Shown: positions 32,140 to 41,315, counted from the stretch's first letter. The stretch: DNA of 46,735 bases from Candidatus Kerfeldbacteria bacterium (GCA_016182495.1 JACPGK010000033.1:1-46735), one strand, 5' to 3'. Notes: a model not told the origin generated them from the sequence alone. Program-made: numbers and translations.

Positions 32140-33603
32140 CTATTTTTTATCAAGCAATTTTTTGCGATCTTGATCGTTACGCTTATTGAGCCAGGCTTGC
32201 ACATGACGTTTAGCACTATGTGTTTTAACAATGTTTAACCAATCGGAGTTGGGTCCTTGGCGGTGTTTATCAACCATCACCTCAACCACATCACCAGATT
32301 TTAAGCGAGTATCTAACGGTACGAGTTGGTCGTTCACTTTAGCGCCGCTACATTTATGACCAATATCGGTATGAATATGATAGGCAAAATCAATTGGCGT
32401 GGCGTCTTCTGGCATATCAATCACATCACCGCGTGGTGTAAACACAAAGATACGAGTTTGAAAAATATCAATTTTTAATGATTCTAAATATTGCTCTTCA
32501 TCTTGAATTTCTTTTTGCATTTTAGCTAACTGTTGTACCCAAACATACCGCTCTTTTGACATTGATGCTCCCGGAGTTTCTTTATAATGCCAATGAGCGG
32601 CAATGCCATATTCGGCTTCTTCGTGCATGCCAGCCGTGCGAATCTGCATTTCAACAATTTCGCCAGCGTCTGTAAATACTGTAGTATGCAGTGATTGATA
32701 GCCATTTGGTTTTGGTTGAGCAATGTAATCTTTAATACGGCCTTTCAGTGGCGGGCAAAATTTATGAATAATGCCTAAAGTTTCATAACAATGTGATACA
32801 TTATCAACGATGATACGCAAAGCCACTAAATCATAAATTTGGCTTAAGTCGCGATTATGGCGCAGCAATTTTTTGTACAAACTATATAAATGTTTAGCCC
32901 GACCATGTACCGAGATATATGGGATATGATGTTCAGTTAAAATGTGTTCAATTTCACCACTAAAGATTTGAACATATTTTTCTTTTTGTCGACGAGTGAC
33001 ACTAACTTTATCAATCAACCAATCATATTCTTCGGGGTATACATACGGAAAGGCTAAATCTTCAATTTGACCTTTAATATCGCCAATGCCTAAACGGTTA
33101 GCGATTGGTGCGTAAATTTCCAATGATTCTAAAGCGATCCGGCGACGCTTATCGGGTGGCAAGGCTGACAAGGTTTCTAAATTATGAATGCGGTCAGCAA
33201 ATTTAATCACAATCACTCGAATATCTTGAGCCATCGCTACAAACATGCGCCGCAAATTTTCTAAATAACGCTGAATGCCACGATATTTTAATTGACCTAA
33301 TTTAGTGACCCCCTCTACTAAAAAACCGACTTCTTTCCCAAATTGTTGGCGGACTTCATCAAGCGTACGATTGGTATCTTCCGGCACATCATGTAATAAG
33401 CCAGCGGCAATGGCAGCATCATCTAAGCGCAGGCCCGCTAATTTATAGGCAGTGGCTTGAGGGTGTTCAAAATATGGGGCGCCAGATTTACGTAACTGTC
33501 CTTGATGGGCTGTTTCGGCAAAATCGTAGGCGCGCTCAATTAAAGCCATATCAGCATCCGAGCGCTGTTCTTTGATAAAATGGAGGAACTCTTCACGTTT
33601 CAT
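32140..33603 (-). CDS. rel: Compact Rel (p)ppGpp synthetase/hydrolase
   Basis: The 487-residue protein keeps both catalytic halves. The HD hydrolase has RKSGAPYFEHP, LLHDVPEDT and FADRIHNLETL. The synthetase has RAKHLYSLYKK, YDLVALRIIVD, GYQSLHTTV and EMQIRTAGMHEEAEYGIAAHW. A TGS domain follows (VFTPRGDVIDMPEDATPIDFAYHIHTDIGHKCSGAKVN), and the protein ends soon after with a short helical region. The zinc-finger and ACT domains of full-length Rel (about 730 residues) are missing, so ribosome-linked control is probably altered. A TATAGT box lies 6 bases before the ATG. Confidence 0.93.
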   Translation of the reverse strand: MKREEFLHFIKEQRSDADMALIERAYDFAETAHQGQLRKSGAPYFEHPQATAYKLAGLRLDDAAIAAGLLHDVPEDTNRTLDEVRQQFGKEVGFLVEGVTKLGQLKYRGIQRYLENLRRMFVAMAQDIRVIVIKFADRIHNLETLSALPPDKRRRIALESLEIYAPIANRLGIGDIKGQIEDLAFPYVYPEEYDWLIDKVSVTRRQKEKYVQIFSGEIEHILTEHHIPYISVHGRAKHLYSLYKKLLRHNRDLSQIYDLVALRIIVDNVSHCYETLGIIHKFCPPLKGRIKDYIAQPKPNGYQSLHTTVFTDAGEIVEMQIRTAGMHEEAEYGIAAHWHYKETPGASMSKERYVWVQQLAKMQKEIQDEEQYLESLKIDIFQTRIFVFTPRGDVIDMPEDATPIDFAYHIHTDIGHKCSGAKVNDQLVPLDTRLKSGDVVEVMVDKHRQGPNSDWLNIVKTHSAKRHVQAWLNKRNDQDRKKLLDKK

Positions 33604-33657
33604 AGAAATACTATAAGAATACCCTAGTTGGGGCTAGAATTCAAGGGCCCACCTTCT

Positions 33658-36264
33658 TTATTTGGCTTGTTTGGCAGTTACTAATTCAGCAGCTTGTTCT
33701 AGTGTAATGGTGTCGGGCGCAAGGTGTTTTGGTATGGAAACATTGATTTTTCCACACTTTAAGTACGGTCCAAATTTTCCGGTACGTACTTCAATAGGCT
33801 GATTGATGGTGGGATGATCACCCAGTGCTTTTAAAGCAGCCGACCGCCGCCCACGACCTTTAGGTGTATCTAATAATTCAATGGCTCTGGCTAACGTGAT
33901 AGTCAAAATATTATCAGTGGACGGAATACTACGGGTATCATTGCCGGCTTTGATATACGATCCAAAGCGACCAATATCTATCATCACGTCGGCTCCGGTT
34001 TTTTCATAAACACCCAAATTTTTTGGTAAAGTTAATAGCTGAAGAGCAATATCGAGCGTAACATCTGCTACGTTCATGCCTTTGGGCAAACCTTTCATTT
34101 TGGGTTTAATCACTTTTGGTTTTTTCGGTTTCTTTTTTTTATTCTTACCATCGTCGGCCAGTAGAGAGGTTGTGATCTGTTTATCACCACGTTGCACATA
34201 TGGCCCAAACCGACCCTCAATACTATAAATATTTTCAGCAGTGACGGGATCTTGACCCAACACAGCTGGTCCACCAGCTTTTTTTTCAATAAATTCAAGC
34301 GCTTTATTTAAAGTGAGTTGATCGGGGGCTAGGTTTTCTGGCAAGCTGGCAGTTTGACTAGTATCTCCATCAATTAATTCTACGAATGGTCCAAATCGTC
34401 CGATGCGAATATTGACTGGCTTACCATCGGCTGTTTTACCAAGGGCAATGGTGCAGGCGACCCGAGCATCAATGTCAACCTGGAGTTGTTGATGCAAGCC
34501 GGGCTGTTGATCGGATCCAAAATAAAATGATTTTAAATAGGGGATGGCTTGTTTATCACCAGTAGCAATAGCATCAAGATCTTCTTCCATGGCGGCTGTA
34601 TAGGTGGTGTCCACTAGATTACGGAAATTATTATGTAGTAAGGCCACCACCGCAAAGGCGACAAAGCGGGGAACCAGCGCGCTGCCTTCTTTATATACAT
34701 AGCCGCGATATTGAATGGTATCAATGATACTGGCGTAGGTACTGGGCCGGCCAATACCTTTGGTTTCGAGTTCTTTCACTAATGAGGCTTCTGTATATCG
34801 AGCCGGTGGTTTGGTAATGTGTTCTTCTGGAGTAAGGCTATCAGCGGTAACAGCCTCGTTCATTTTTAATGGAGGCAGAATCGTTTCACGGTCAGTTAAA
34901 TCGGCTTCGGGGTCATCGGCCCCTTCAACATAGGCACGAAAATAACCAGGAAATTCAATGGTGCGCCCAGAAGCTTGAAATACAACAGTATCATGCTGCA
35001 GTTGCACGGTGGTTTGTTGTAATCGGGCATCGGCCATTTGCGAGGCGACTGTGCGTTTCCAAATTAATTCGTATAATTTTAATTCAGTGCTTTCCAGTTC
35101 ACCAGCTAATTCATCAACCGTGCGCATAGTTGTACCGGCTGGCCGAATGGCTTCGTGAGCTTCTTGAGCCGTTTTATTTTTAGTTTTATATAAACGCGGC
35201 TGCTGGGGAATATAATCTGCCCCAAACAAACTGACAATTTTGGCCCGAGCTGCTTGAATAGCCTCGGCCGACAAAGTGACTGAATCCGTGCGCATGTACG
35301 TGATGTAGCCTTTTTCATACAGGCGTTGGGCAGTACGCATTGTTTGACTAGCTGGCCAACTTAATTTTCGACCAGCTTCTTGTTGCAGCGTACTGGTAAT
35401 AAATGGTGGCCGCGGACTAGAATTAATTGGTTTTTGTTGCACTGAACTCACCTGCCAATCAGCTCCAGCGTGAGCTTGGGCTATGGTAGTAGCCTGGGCA
35501 CTGGTTAACGCCATAATGCCTTTGGTTTGAGCGACCGTACTCAATTGGCCAGTGTGACCATCGAAATCTACCCCTGAAGCGATCCGTTGATTATCAAGGC
35601 TATACAGTTTAGCGATAAAGGCCTCGTTGGTTTTGGTATGAAATTTACCAACCACATCCCAGTACGATCGGGTTTGAAAGAGTATGCGTTGTTTTTCACG
35701 CTCTACAATTAATTGCAAGGCGGCGCTTTGTACTCGGCCAGCCGAGAGTTTTGGCGCCACTTTGCGCCATAACACCGGCGATACTTCGTAGCCATACAAC
35801 CGATCCAACAAGCGGCGAGCCTCTTGAGCTTCTACTAAATGCATATCAATATCACGCGGCTGGGCTAGGGCTTGACGAATGGCCGGTTCAGTAATTTCAT
35901 GAAACACCATTCGTTTTACTGGCACGGTTGGTTTGAATACTTGTAACAAATGCCAACTGATGGCTTCGCCTTCACGATCTTCATCAGTGGCCAGATACAA
36001 TTCGTCAGTTTCGGCTATCAATTTTTTTAATTTATCAATGTGTTTCTTTTTATCTTTTGGAATAATGTACAGCGGAGCGAAATCATGTTCAATATCTACT
36101 CCTAACCGAGCCCACTTGGCCGATTTGTATTTGGCGGGTATTTCAGCAGCCGCCTTGGGTAAATCGCGAATATGACCCAAGCTAGATTCCACTACAAAAT
36201 CAGGCGGTAAGAAGCGCTTAATGGTTTTAGCTTTAGTTGGGCTTTCAACGATAACTAATTTCAT
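33658..36264 (-). CDS. topA: DNA topoisomerase I
   Basis: I start this gene at ATG 36264 (MKLVIVESPTKAKT), four codons inside the track ORF. The 868-residue protein has a TOPRIM domain with Glu7 and the TDEDREGE metal-binding motif, and catalytic Tyr323 in GYITYMRTDS. The C-terminus carries four Gly-Arg/Lys-Phe-Gly repeats of the Topo C-terminal type (IGRFGPFVEL, EGRFGPYVQRG, IGRFGSYIKAG and TGKFGPYLKCG) instead of four-cysteine zinc fingers. A lysine-rich linker (KNKKKKPKKPK) sits between repeats 2 and 3. It relaxes negative supercoils. The start overlaps the end of dprA by 20 bases, so the two are coupled. Confidence 0.95.
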   Translation of the reverse strand: MKLVIVESPTKAKTIKRFLPPDFVVESSLGHIRDLPKAAAEIPAKYKSAKWARLGVDIEHDFAPLYIIPKDKKKHIDKLKKLIAETDELYLATDEDREGEAISWHLLQVFKPTVPVKRMVFHEITEPAIRQALAQPRDIDMHLVEAQEARRLLDRLYGYEVSPVLWRKVAPKLSAGRVQSAALQLIVEREKQRILFQTRSYWDVVGKFHTKTNEAFIAKLYSLDNQRIASGVDFDGHTGQLSTVAQTKGIMALTSAQATTIAQAHAGADWQVSSVQQKPINSSPRPPFITSTLQQEAGRKLSWPASQTMRTAQRLYEKGYITYMRTDSVTLSAEAIQAARAKIVSLFGADYIPQQPRLYKTKNKTAQEAHEAIRPAGTTMRTVDELAGELESTELKLYELIWKRTVASQMADARLQQTTVQLQHDTVVFQASGRTIEFPGYFRAYVEGADDPEADLTDRETILPPLKMNEAVTADSLTPEEHITKPPARYTEASLVKELETKGIGRPSTYASIIDTIQYRGYVYKEGSALVPRFVAFAVVALLHNNFRNLVDTTYTAAMEEDLDAIATGDKQAIPYLKSFYFGSDQQPGLHQQLQVDIDARVACTIALGKTADGKPVNIRIGRFGPFVELIDGDTSQTASLPENLAPDQLTLNKALEFIEKKAGGPAVLGQDPVTAENIYSIEGRFGPYVQRGDKQITTSLLADDGKNKKKKPKKPKVIKPKMKGLPKGMNVADVTLDIALQLLTLPKNLGVYEKTGADVMIDIGRFGSYIKAGNDTRSIPSTDNILTITLARAIELLDTPKGRGRRSAALKALGDHPTINQPIEVRTGKFGPYLKCGKINVSIPKHLAPDTITLEQAAELVTAKQAK

Positions 36265-37117
36265 AGCTACTATCAATATTCCTCCGTACTATTCCTGTAA
36301 TTTCTAATTCTGTCAAGTGATGCATAATTTCAGGAGTAGATTGTTGTGTGTTTTGAATAATATCTTCCAGTCGATTATCGCCTGCGGTGATGGCCTGAAT
36401 AATAGCTTGTTGGTTGATAGATAATTGTAAGGCTGGGCTAGCTAGCTGAGCAATAGGGTTGATGCCTAATTCAGAGATAATATCATCAAGCTGGTACACT
36501 AGTTTAGCACCATATTGAATCAAGTGATGCGTACCAGCCGAGCGGCTGCTAAAGATAGAACCCGGCACAGCAAATACTTCACGATTATAATCCATGGCAT
36601 AGTGAGCGGTCATTAAAGCGCCCGATTTAGCTCGTGCTTCAATCACAATGGTGCCCAGGCTTAAACCAGCAATAATACGGTTACGAGCCAAAAAATGATG
36701 GCGGCGAGCTGGAACGGCAGGTTCGTATTCTGATAGCAGTAATCCTTGAGCTGTTACAATGTGTTCAGCTAACGATTGGTGTTCAGTTGGAAACATTCGG
36801 TTAGGGTGCAAACCATTCGCTAACACGGCAATGGTTTTTCCGGCATGAGTTAAAGCGGTGCGATGAGCCACCGCATCAATACCAGTAGCTAAACCACTCA
36901 CAATCGTAAAGCCATATTGCACCAAACCAGTCACTAATTCAGTGCATGCCCGCCGACCATAATCCGTCATCGCTCGACTACCCACTACGGCTATGGCTGG
37001 GGTAGCGGTGCATGTCCAATCACCGGCATAGTATAGTTGTTGAGGCGGTTGCGGCAGCTGCTTGAGCAATGGCGGATAGTTACTATCTGCCAGAGTAACT
37101 GTTTGTAGAGTATTCAT
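36245..37117 (-). CDS. dprA: DNA-processing protein DprA
   Basis: The 290-residue protein has the DprA Rossmann-like core: AIAVVGSRAMTDYGRRACTEL, TIVSGLATGIDAVAHRTAL, GKTIAVLANGLHPNRMFP, FLARNRIIAGLSLGTIVIEA and REVFAVPGS. A short C-terminal winged-helix-like domain follows (AIIQAITAGDNRLEDIIQNTQQSTPEIMHHLTELEITGIVRR). DprA loads RecA on incoming single-stranded DNA during natural transformation. With the type IV pilus genes nearby it supports competence. Its leader contains a terminator-like hairpin and a tiny reading frame (see 37134-37158). Confidence 0.94.
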   Translation of the reverse strand: MNTLQTVTLADSNYPPLLKQLPQPPQQLYYAGDWTCTATPAIAVVGSRAMTDYGRRACTELVTGLVQYGFTIVSGLATGIDAVAHRTALTHAGKTIAVLANGLHPNRMFPTEHQSLAEHIVTAQGLLLSEYEPAVPARRHHFLARNRIIAGLSLGTIVIEARAKSGALMTAHYAMDYNREVFAVPGSIFSSRSAGTHHLIQYGAKLVYQLDDIISELGINPIAQLASPALQLSINQQAIIQAITAGDNRLEDIIQNTQQSTPEIMHHLTELEITGIVRRNIDSSYEISYR

Positions 37118-37133
37118 ACTTCTTAATTCATAT

Positions 37134-37155
37134 AAAAAAACGCCTACGGGGCGCT
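37134..37155 (-). terminator. Terminator hairpin in the dprA leader (attenuator candidate)
   Basis: The minus strand reads AGCGCC (37150-37155), loop CCGTA, then GGCGTT and a run of Ts (T7 from 37134-37140). The 6-bp stem includes one G-U pair. It lies between the dprA promoter and its start codon, so it would stop transcription before dprA unless opposed. A role in stopping antisense transcripts is less likely, because the nearest upstream minus-strand gene (mfd) is over 1.7 kb away. Confidence 0.65.
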
Positions 37156-37158
37156 CAT
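37144..37158 (-). CDS. Possible leader peptide MSAP ahead of dprA
   Basis: ATG AGC GCC CCG TAG begins 7 bases after the dprA -10 box, the same spacing as leaderless genes here. It ends within the loop of the terminator hairpin. A ribosome on this frame would cover the 5' arm and block the hairpin. A frame this short can arise by chance, so only its position supports it. Confidence 0.35.
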   Translation of the reverse strand: MSAP

Positions 37159-37165
37159 GGCTGAC

Positions 37166-37194
37166 ACTATACCACAGTGGTCGAGCCAGTGCAA
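37166..37194 (-). promoter_or_regulatory. Promoter of dprA-topA
   Basis: On the minus strand TTGCAC (37189-37194), a 17-base spacer and TATAGT (37166-37171). The expected start site lies near 37159, just before the MSAP frame and 40-odd bases before dprA. A plus-strand TATACT (37201-37206) lies a few bases away and may serve the macrodomain operon. Confidence 0.75.
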
Positions 37195-37220
37195 GTTTGA
37201 TATACTAGGTTGGCAACATT

Positions 37221-37313
37221 ATGCAGATTCTAGTGACCTGGATAGAAAATAATGGCGGGCGATTAGGTGCATTGATTATTATCATTGTGATTGGTACCAA
37301 CATTGCTGTATGA
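37221..37313 (+). CDS. 30-residue membrane peptide ahead of the macrodomain gene
   Basis: This frame is absent from the ORF track because it is short. It encodes MQILVTWIENNGGRLGALIIIIVIGTNIAV: a short head then a strongly hydrophobic helix. Its stop overlaps the next start as ATGA (37310-37313), an arrangement typical of real coupled genes, and a TATACT box (37201-37206) lies 14 bases upstream. I do not recognise a family. It could be a single-helix membrane protein or mainly a device to load ribosomes onto the macrodomain gene. Confidence 0.55.
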   Translation: MQILVTWIENNGGRLGALIIIIVIGTNIAV

Positions 37314-37813
37314 TTATTAAAATTATTCAAGGAGATATTACCACCGCTACAGCTGATGCCATAGTGAATCCGGCTAACAGTTATGGCACTATGTCTGGGG
37401 GAGTAGCCTTAGCCATTAAGCGAGCTGGTGGAGCAAGTATTGAGCAAGCGGCCAAGGCGCACGGCCTGTGTCCAGTTGGGCAAGCCTATAGTACGCCAGC
37501 CGGCCAATTATCGGTGCGTGCCATTATTCATGCTCCTACCATGACGCATCCGGCCGAACCAATTCCGGCTAAGCAGGTTGAATTAGCCACCACCGCAGCT
37601 TTGCGGCTGGCTGATGATAGTGGTTTTGAAACTGTAGCTCTGCCCGGCATGGGTACTGGGGCTGGCGATGTGGCAGTTGATGAAGCAGCTAGAATCATGA
37701 TTGAAACCATTGCCATGTACATGGTGGATCAGCGTTTGCGAGAAGTACAACTGTATGCTTTGACGGACGAATTATATCAAGCTTTTTTGAAACACTATGA
37801 CGCCCAAAGCTAA
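37310..37813 (+). CDS. Macrodomain protein
   Basis: The 167-residue protein is a single macrodomain: IIKIIQGDITTATADAIVNPANSYGTMSGGVALAIKRAGG carries the conserved GDIT, NPAN and Gly-rich ADP-ribose loop. IIHAPTMTHP and VALPGMGTGAGDVAVDEAA form the second binding loop. Macrodomains bind or remove ADP-ribose, or process related metabolites. The specific activity here is not readable from sequence. The start overlaps the stop of the membrane peptide, and the end overlaps the start of the next gene by 17 bases. Confidence 0.9.
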   Translation: MIIKIIQGDITTATADAIVNPANSYGTMSGGVALAIKRAGGASIEQAAKAHGLCPVGQAYSTPAGQLSVRAIIHAPTMTHPAEPIPAKQVELATTAALRLADDSGFETVALPGMGTGAGDVAVDEAARIMIETIAMYMVDQRLREVQLYALTDELYQAFLKHYDAQS

Positions 37814-38942
37814 ATTTGCCGTTATTTTTTTTCTGGGAGTAGTGTTAGTGGCTTTAGGCATGCAACTAGTATGGCGGTTGTATCCACAATTAAAACCCAA
37901 ACAAGATTGGGAAGAAATACTCACAGTCAATACCAATATCGCGCCACTACTCAACTTAGCCACTACCAATACCACCACTACTGCAACTGATGACAACATC
38001 ACCGTCACGGCCACAGCAATTGACCAAGCAGTACTAGAGTTTGTTGGCACAAACAATTTGCCGCATAGTTTGCAGCCGACTATTGTAGTATTGCCGCAGG
38101 GCTATTTGTTAGGCTGGCTTGATGGCACGAATTATTTTGTGCAACAGTACGATACCAACTGGCAAGCACAAGGCGACCAACATACCTTGGCCGAACAGTT
38201 GCCGTTGTATCAACAAGATCGACCACAACCGCAATTGTATCTGTATCAGGATCAAGTATACCTGTTGATTATTCTTGAACAGGATGGAAAATTTCAGCAA
38301 CAGCTTAAGCAGTTTGTTCTGACTGATTTCAGCCCGCAACATGATATACGATTAATTGATGAAACCTGGAATACGACCAAGCAACAGTATTATCTCAACC
38401 AATCTCGGCTAGCTATTACTACTGCCGGTACTATTGTTTTGGCAACTATGATGACGAACGATACTATTAGTGTAAGTAGCTTTACAGCGACTGGCCAATT
38501 ACTGCAAGAACAACAATTTTCAAATCACGGTCAATTGATCGACCTTTATAGTGATCGTAATAGTGAACCAGTGGTGATTAGTTATGCCCAAGGCATCATA
38601 TCGTTTACTACCACACGCAAGCAATATCAATTAGCCTTACCAACCAATCTGGCTCCAATACCAGAACACTTAATCGGCTTTATTCATACCCCGGAGTATT
38701 TATTGTTTGTTGACGCTACAACGATATGGACTGTAACTGAAGATTTATTGCACTGGTATAGCCCGATTATCTTACCAGCCAGCGTAGCTCACCCCCAGTT
38801 GAGTTTTTATGACAAAACTGTAATGATAGCCTACGATCAAGCTGCTACCAGTATTGTTGATAATACTACAGTCACTAATTATAGTAGTGCGTACACTCAA
38901 TATATTATTTTGCCGTTACCTGATCAGACTGTAATTGAGTAA
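37797..38942 (+). CDS. Membrane-anchored extracellular protein of unknown function
   Basis: The 381-residue protein has one N-terminal membrane helix (FAVIFFLGVVLVALGMQLVW), a Thr/Asn-rich linker and a long beta-rich region. Repeated blade-like strands such as PQLYLYQDQVYLLIILEQDGKF, SRLAITTAGTIVLATMM and EPVVISYAQGIISFTT hint at a beta-propeller, but I see no diagnostic repeat. It is the last gene of the macrodomain run, and its 3' end overlaps the convergent mfd gene by 38 bases. No function can be assigned. Confidence 0.75.
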   Translation: MTPKAKFAVIFFLGVVLVALGMQLVWRLYPQLKPKQDWEEILTVNTNIAPLLNLATTNTTTTATDDNITVTATAIDQAVLEFVGTNNLPHSLQPTIVVLPQGYLLGWLDGTNYFVQQYDTNWQAQGDQHTLAEQLPLYQQDRPQPQLYLYQDQVYLLIILEQDGKFQQQLKQFVLTDFSPQHDIRLIDETWNTTKQQYYLNQSRLAITTAGTIVLATMMTNDTISVSSFTATGQLLQEQQFSNHGQLIDLYSDRNSEPVVISYAQGIISFTTTRKQYQLALPTNLAPIPEHLIGFIHTPEYLLFVDATTIWTVTEDLLHWYSPIILPASVAHPQLSFYDKTVMIAYDQAATSIVDNTTVTNYSSAYTQYIILPLPDQTVIE

Positions 38943-41232
38943 TAGCGTGTTGTAACAGACGGGTATATAAATTTAAGCCAATGTGTTGCACATGACCATG
39001 CTGTTTTTTTCCTAAAATATCACCCACCCCGCGAATTTCTAAATCTTTCATGGCTAATTCAAAACCGCCGCCTAATTCTTTAACGCTATGCAACGCTTTT
39101 AAACGCCGTTTCGCTGACACCGTTAAATGGTCGCTCTGATACAGTAAGTAGGCATACGCCTGGGTAGCACTACGACCGATCCGGCCACGTAGTTGATACA
39201 GTTGGGCTAAGCCAAAATCTTCGGCTTGTTCTACAATTAAGGTGTTAGCGTTAGCGATATCTAACCCATTTTCAATAATGGTGGAAGCCAGCAATACATC
39301 AATTTGCCCAGCATGAAATTGACGCATGGTTTTTGCTAACACCACGGGCTCCATTTGACCATGCGCAATAGCAATGGTGGCGGTTGGTAATTGTTGACGC
39401 AACCAAGCTTGACGAGCGTAGATGGTGATGAGGTTATTATGCACAATGTACACTTGGCCATGACGCTCTAATTCTTCCGTCACGGCTTGTAGTTCTAATT
39501 CTGGTACAAATACATTAATAATAGTTTTTACGCCGCGGCGATTTGCTGGAGCCGTGTTCAGCACTGAAATACTACGCAAACCTGATAAAGCTAAATTGAG
39601 AGTACGAGGAATAGGCGTAGCCGTCATTGTTAAAACATGGGCCGCCGCTCGCATCGTGCGCAACCGTTCTTTATGTTTTACCCCAAAGCGTTGCTCTTCA
39701 TCAATAATCACCAAATTGAGTTTGGGAATAGTAATATCGTTGGATAATAATCGATGCGTGCCAATCACAATATCAATTTGGCCTTTGGCTAATTGGCGCA
39801 CCGTATTGGTCTGCTCTTTAGCGCTGTGTAACCGGGATAGGCTGGCCACTACAATACCATAGGCGGTTAAGCGTTGTTGAAAGGTTTCGAAATGTTGTTG
39901 CACTAAAATAGTAGTTGGAGCCAACAGGGCCACTTGACCACCATGCAACACTACGTGGGCAGCGGCTCGCAGGGCAATTTCAGTTTTACCAAAACCAACA
40001 TCACCACACAGTAATCGATCCATCGGCGTCGTTTTCGTTAAATCATCGCGCACATCTGTGATTGCTTGAATTTGATCGGCTGTCAGTTCAAAATTAACAT
40101 CGCCGGCAATATGATCTTCTTCGGTAGTGGCGTGGTCGGTTAAACTCACTGCTGTAGCCACCTCACGTTCAGCTTGTAATTCAAGCAATTCACGAGCCGT
40201 CTGTTGGACATCTTCTTCTACTTTATGAATAATGGTTTCCCATTGTGCTCCAGATAACCGCGTGAGCTTTGGTCGGTCAGAGCCAATGTATTTTTCTACT
40301 CGATTAGCTTTAGTGAGCGGTACATATAATTTATCACCTTTGTCGTAGTGCAGTTCAAAAAATTGTTCGCCATCAAGGGTAGTGAGTTTATCAAACAGGG
40401 CAATGCCATGGTCAATATGCACTACGTAATCTCCAGGTTGAAGATCAGTAACATCGAGGGGTTCAGCAAATACTAATTCAAGGTCTTCTTGTCCAAAAAT
40501 ATGGTCATCGGTTAGAAATAAAAAATGGTCTTGCGGAATAATAAAACCTTCCAACTGGCGCCGCCAACTGGTGAGTTGAGCATCAGGTAAAATGGCTCGC
40601 ACCCGATCGGGATACCGTGTCGCCACTTGAATTTTTAAAAAACCGCCAGCTTCTTTTTTCAGTAAGGCAAAGCGTTTGTGATAGTATTTTGGTGTCACAA
40701 ATTGATACTGTAGGTTTTGTTCATGCCATAATGGCAGGTGTGAGGCATAGGCCAGTGGCCACAGACGATACTGCTTCATGGGTGTGCCGCTTTGTTGCGT
40801 GTTGGGATTAAACAGGTTAACAGCAGCAATACGGTTATCGTCAAATTCTACGCGCACGGCTTGGCGATCAATCACATCAAGCACATTACCACGCACCGCG
40901 AATGACCGCGCGCTCACTGCTCGTGGCCACCGTTCAAAACCCAGTTGTGTTAACCGTTGTACTAGATGAGTGATAGTGAGTGATTGATGCAGTCGCACAT
41001 CGCAACACTGTTTTTCCCAAGCGGTTGGCGTGACAGTGTGTTGATCAAGAAAAAAACTTGAAATAATTATTCCATCAGGAAACGCCGGATTCCAGTATTG
41101 GCATAACTCCAACAGTAAGCGAGCCTCTTTTTCGTTTTGAGCCAAAAAGAAAATTGGCCCAGTGTGATACAGTGGGGGTAAGCGTACAGCCAGTTCATAA
41201 CTGATTTCTGTTAGTGTCCGAAAATGTGACAC
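38905..41232 (-). CDS. mfd: Compact Mfd-like transcription-repair coupling factor
   Basis: The 775-residue protein has a reduced N-terminal region (about 1-250) and the CarD-like RNA-polymerase interaction domain (LQPGDYVVHIDHGIALFDKLTTL). The SF2 motor follows with Walker A CGDVGFGKTEIALRAA, VIIDEEQRFGVKHKERL, TATPIPRTLNLALSGLR, TIIENGLDIANANTLIVE and QLYQLRGRIGRS. It ends about 60 residues after the motor, so the C-terminal TRCF (D7) domain is missing and the UvrB-like part is shortened; a standard Mfd is about 1150 residues. It should still push stalled RNA polymerase, but autoinhibition by D7 is lost. The start is GTG at 41230-41232, placed by the promoter. Confidence 0.88.
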   Translation of the reverse strand: MSHFRTLTEISYELAVRLPPLYHTGPIFFLAQNEKEARLLLELCQYWNPAFPDGIIISSFFLDQHTVTPTAWEKQCCDVRLHQSLTITHLVQRLTQLGFERWPRAVSARSFAVRGNVLDVIDRQAVRVEFDDNRIAAVNLFNPNTQQSGTPMKQYRLWPLAYASHLPLWHEQNLQYQFVTPKYYHKRFALLKKEAGGFLKIQVATRYPDRVRAILPDAQLTSWRRQLEGFIIPQDHFLFLTDDHIFGQEDLELVFAEPLDVTDLQPGDYVVHIDHGIALFDKLTTLDGEQFFELHYDKGDKLYVPLTKANRVEKYIGSDRPKLTRLSGAQWETIIHKVEEDVQQTARELLELQAEREVATAVSLTDHATTEEDHIAGDVNFELTADQIQAITDVRDDLTKTTPMDRLLCGDVGFGKTEIALRAAAHVVLHGGQVALLAPTTILVQQHFETFQQRLTAYGIVVASLSRLHSAKEQTNTVRQLAKGQIDIVIGTHRLLSNDITIPKLNLVIIDEEQRFGVKHKERLRTMRAAAHVLTMTATPIPRTLNLALSGLRSISVLNTAPANRRGVKTIINVFVPELELQAVTEELERHGQVYIVHNNLITIYARQAWLRQQLPTATIAIAHGQMEPVVLAKTMRQFHAGQIDVLLASTIIENGLDIANANTLIVEQAEDFGLAQLYQLRGRIGRSATQAYAYLLYQSDHLTVSAKRRLKALHSVKELGGGFELAMKDLEIRGVGDILGKKQHGHVQHIGLNLYTRLLQHAITQLQSDQVTAK

Positions 41233-41238
41233 ATTGTT

Positions 41239-41267
41239 ACTGTACCATTAGTTAAATAACCAGGCAA
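41239..41267 (-). promoter_or_regulatory. Promoter of mfd
   Basis: On the minus strand TTGCCT (41262-41267), a 17-base spacer and TACAGT (41239-41244) lie 6 bases before the GTG start, again a leaderless spacing. Confidence 0.6.
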
Positions 41268-41280
41268 TCTTGTAATATTT

Positions 41281-41309
41281 TTGACAAAATGCATTTTTTT
41301 TGATAAATT
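41281..41309 (+). promoter_or_regulatory. Promoter of the MNT/HEPN pair
   Basis: TTGACA (41281-41286), a 17-base spacer and TAAATT (41304-41309) end 6 bases before the ATG at 41316. Confidence 0.65.
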
Positions 41310-41315
41310 TTTTCT

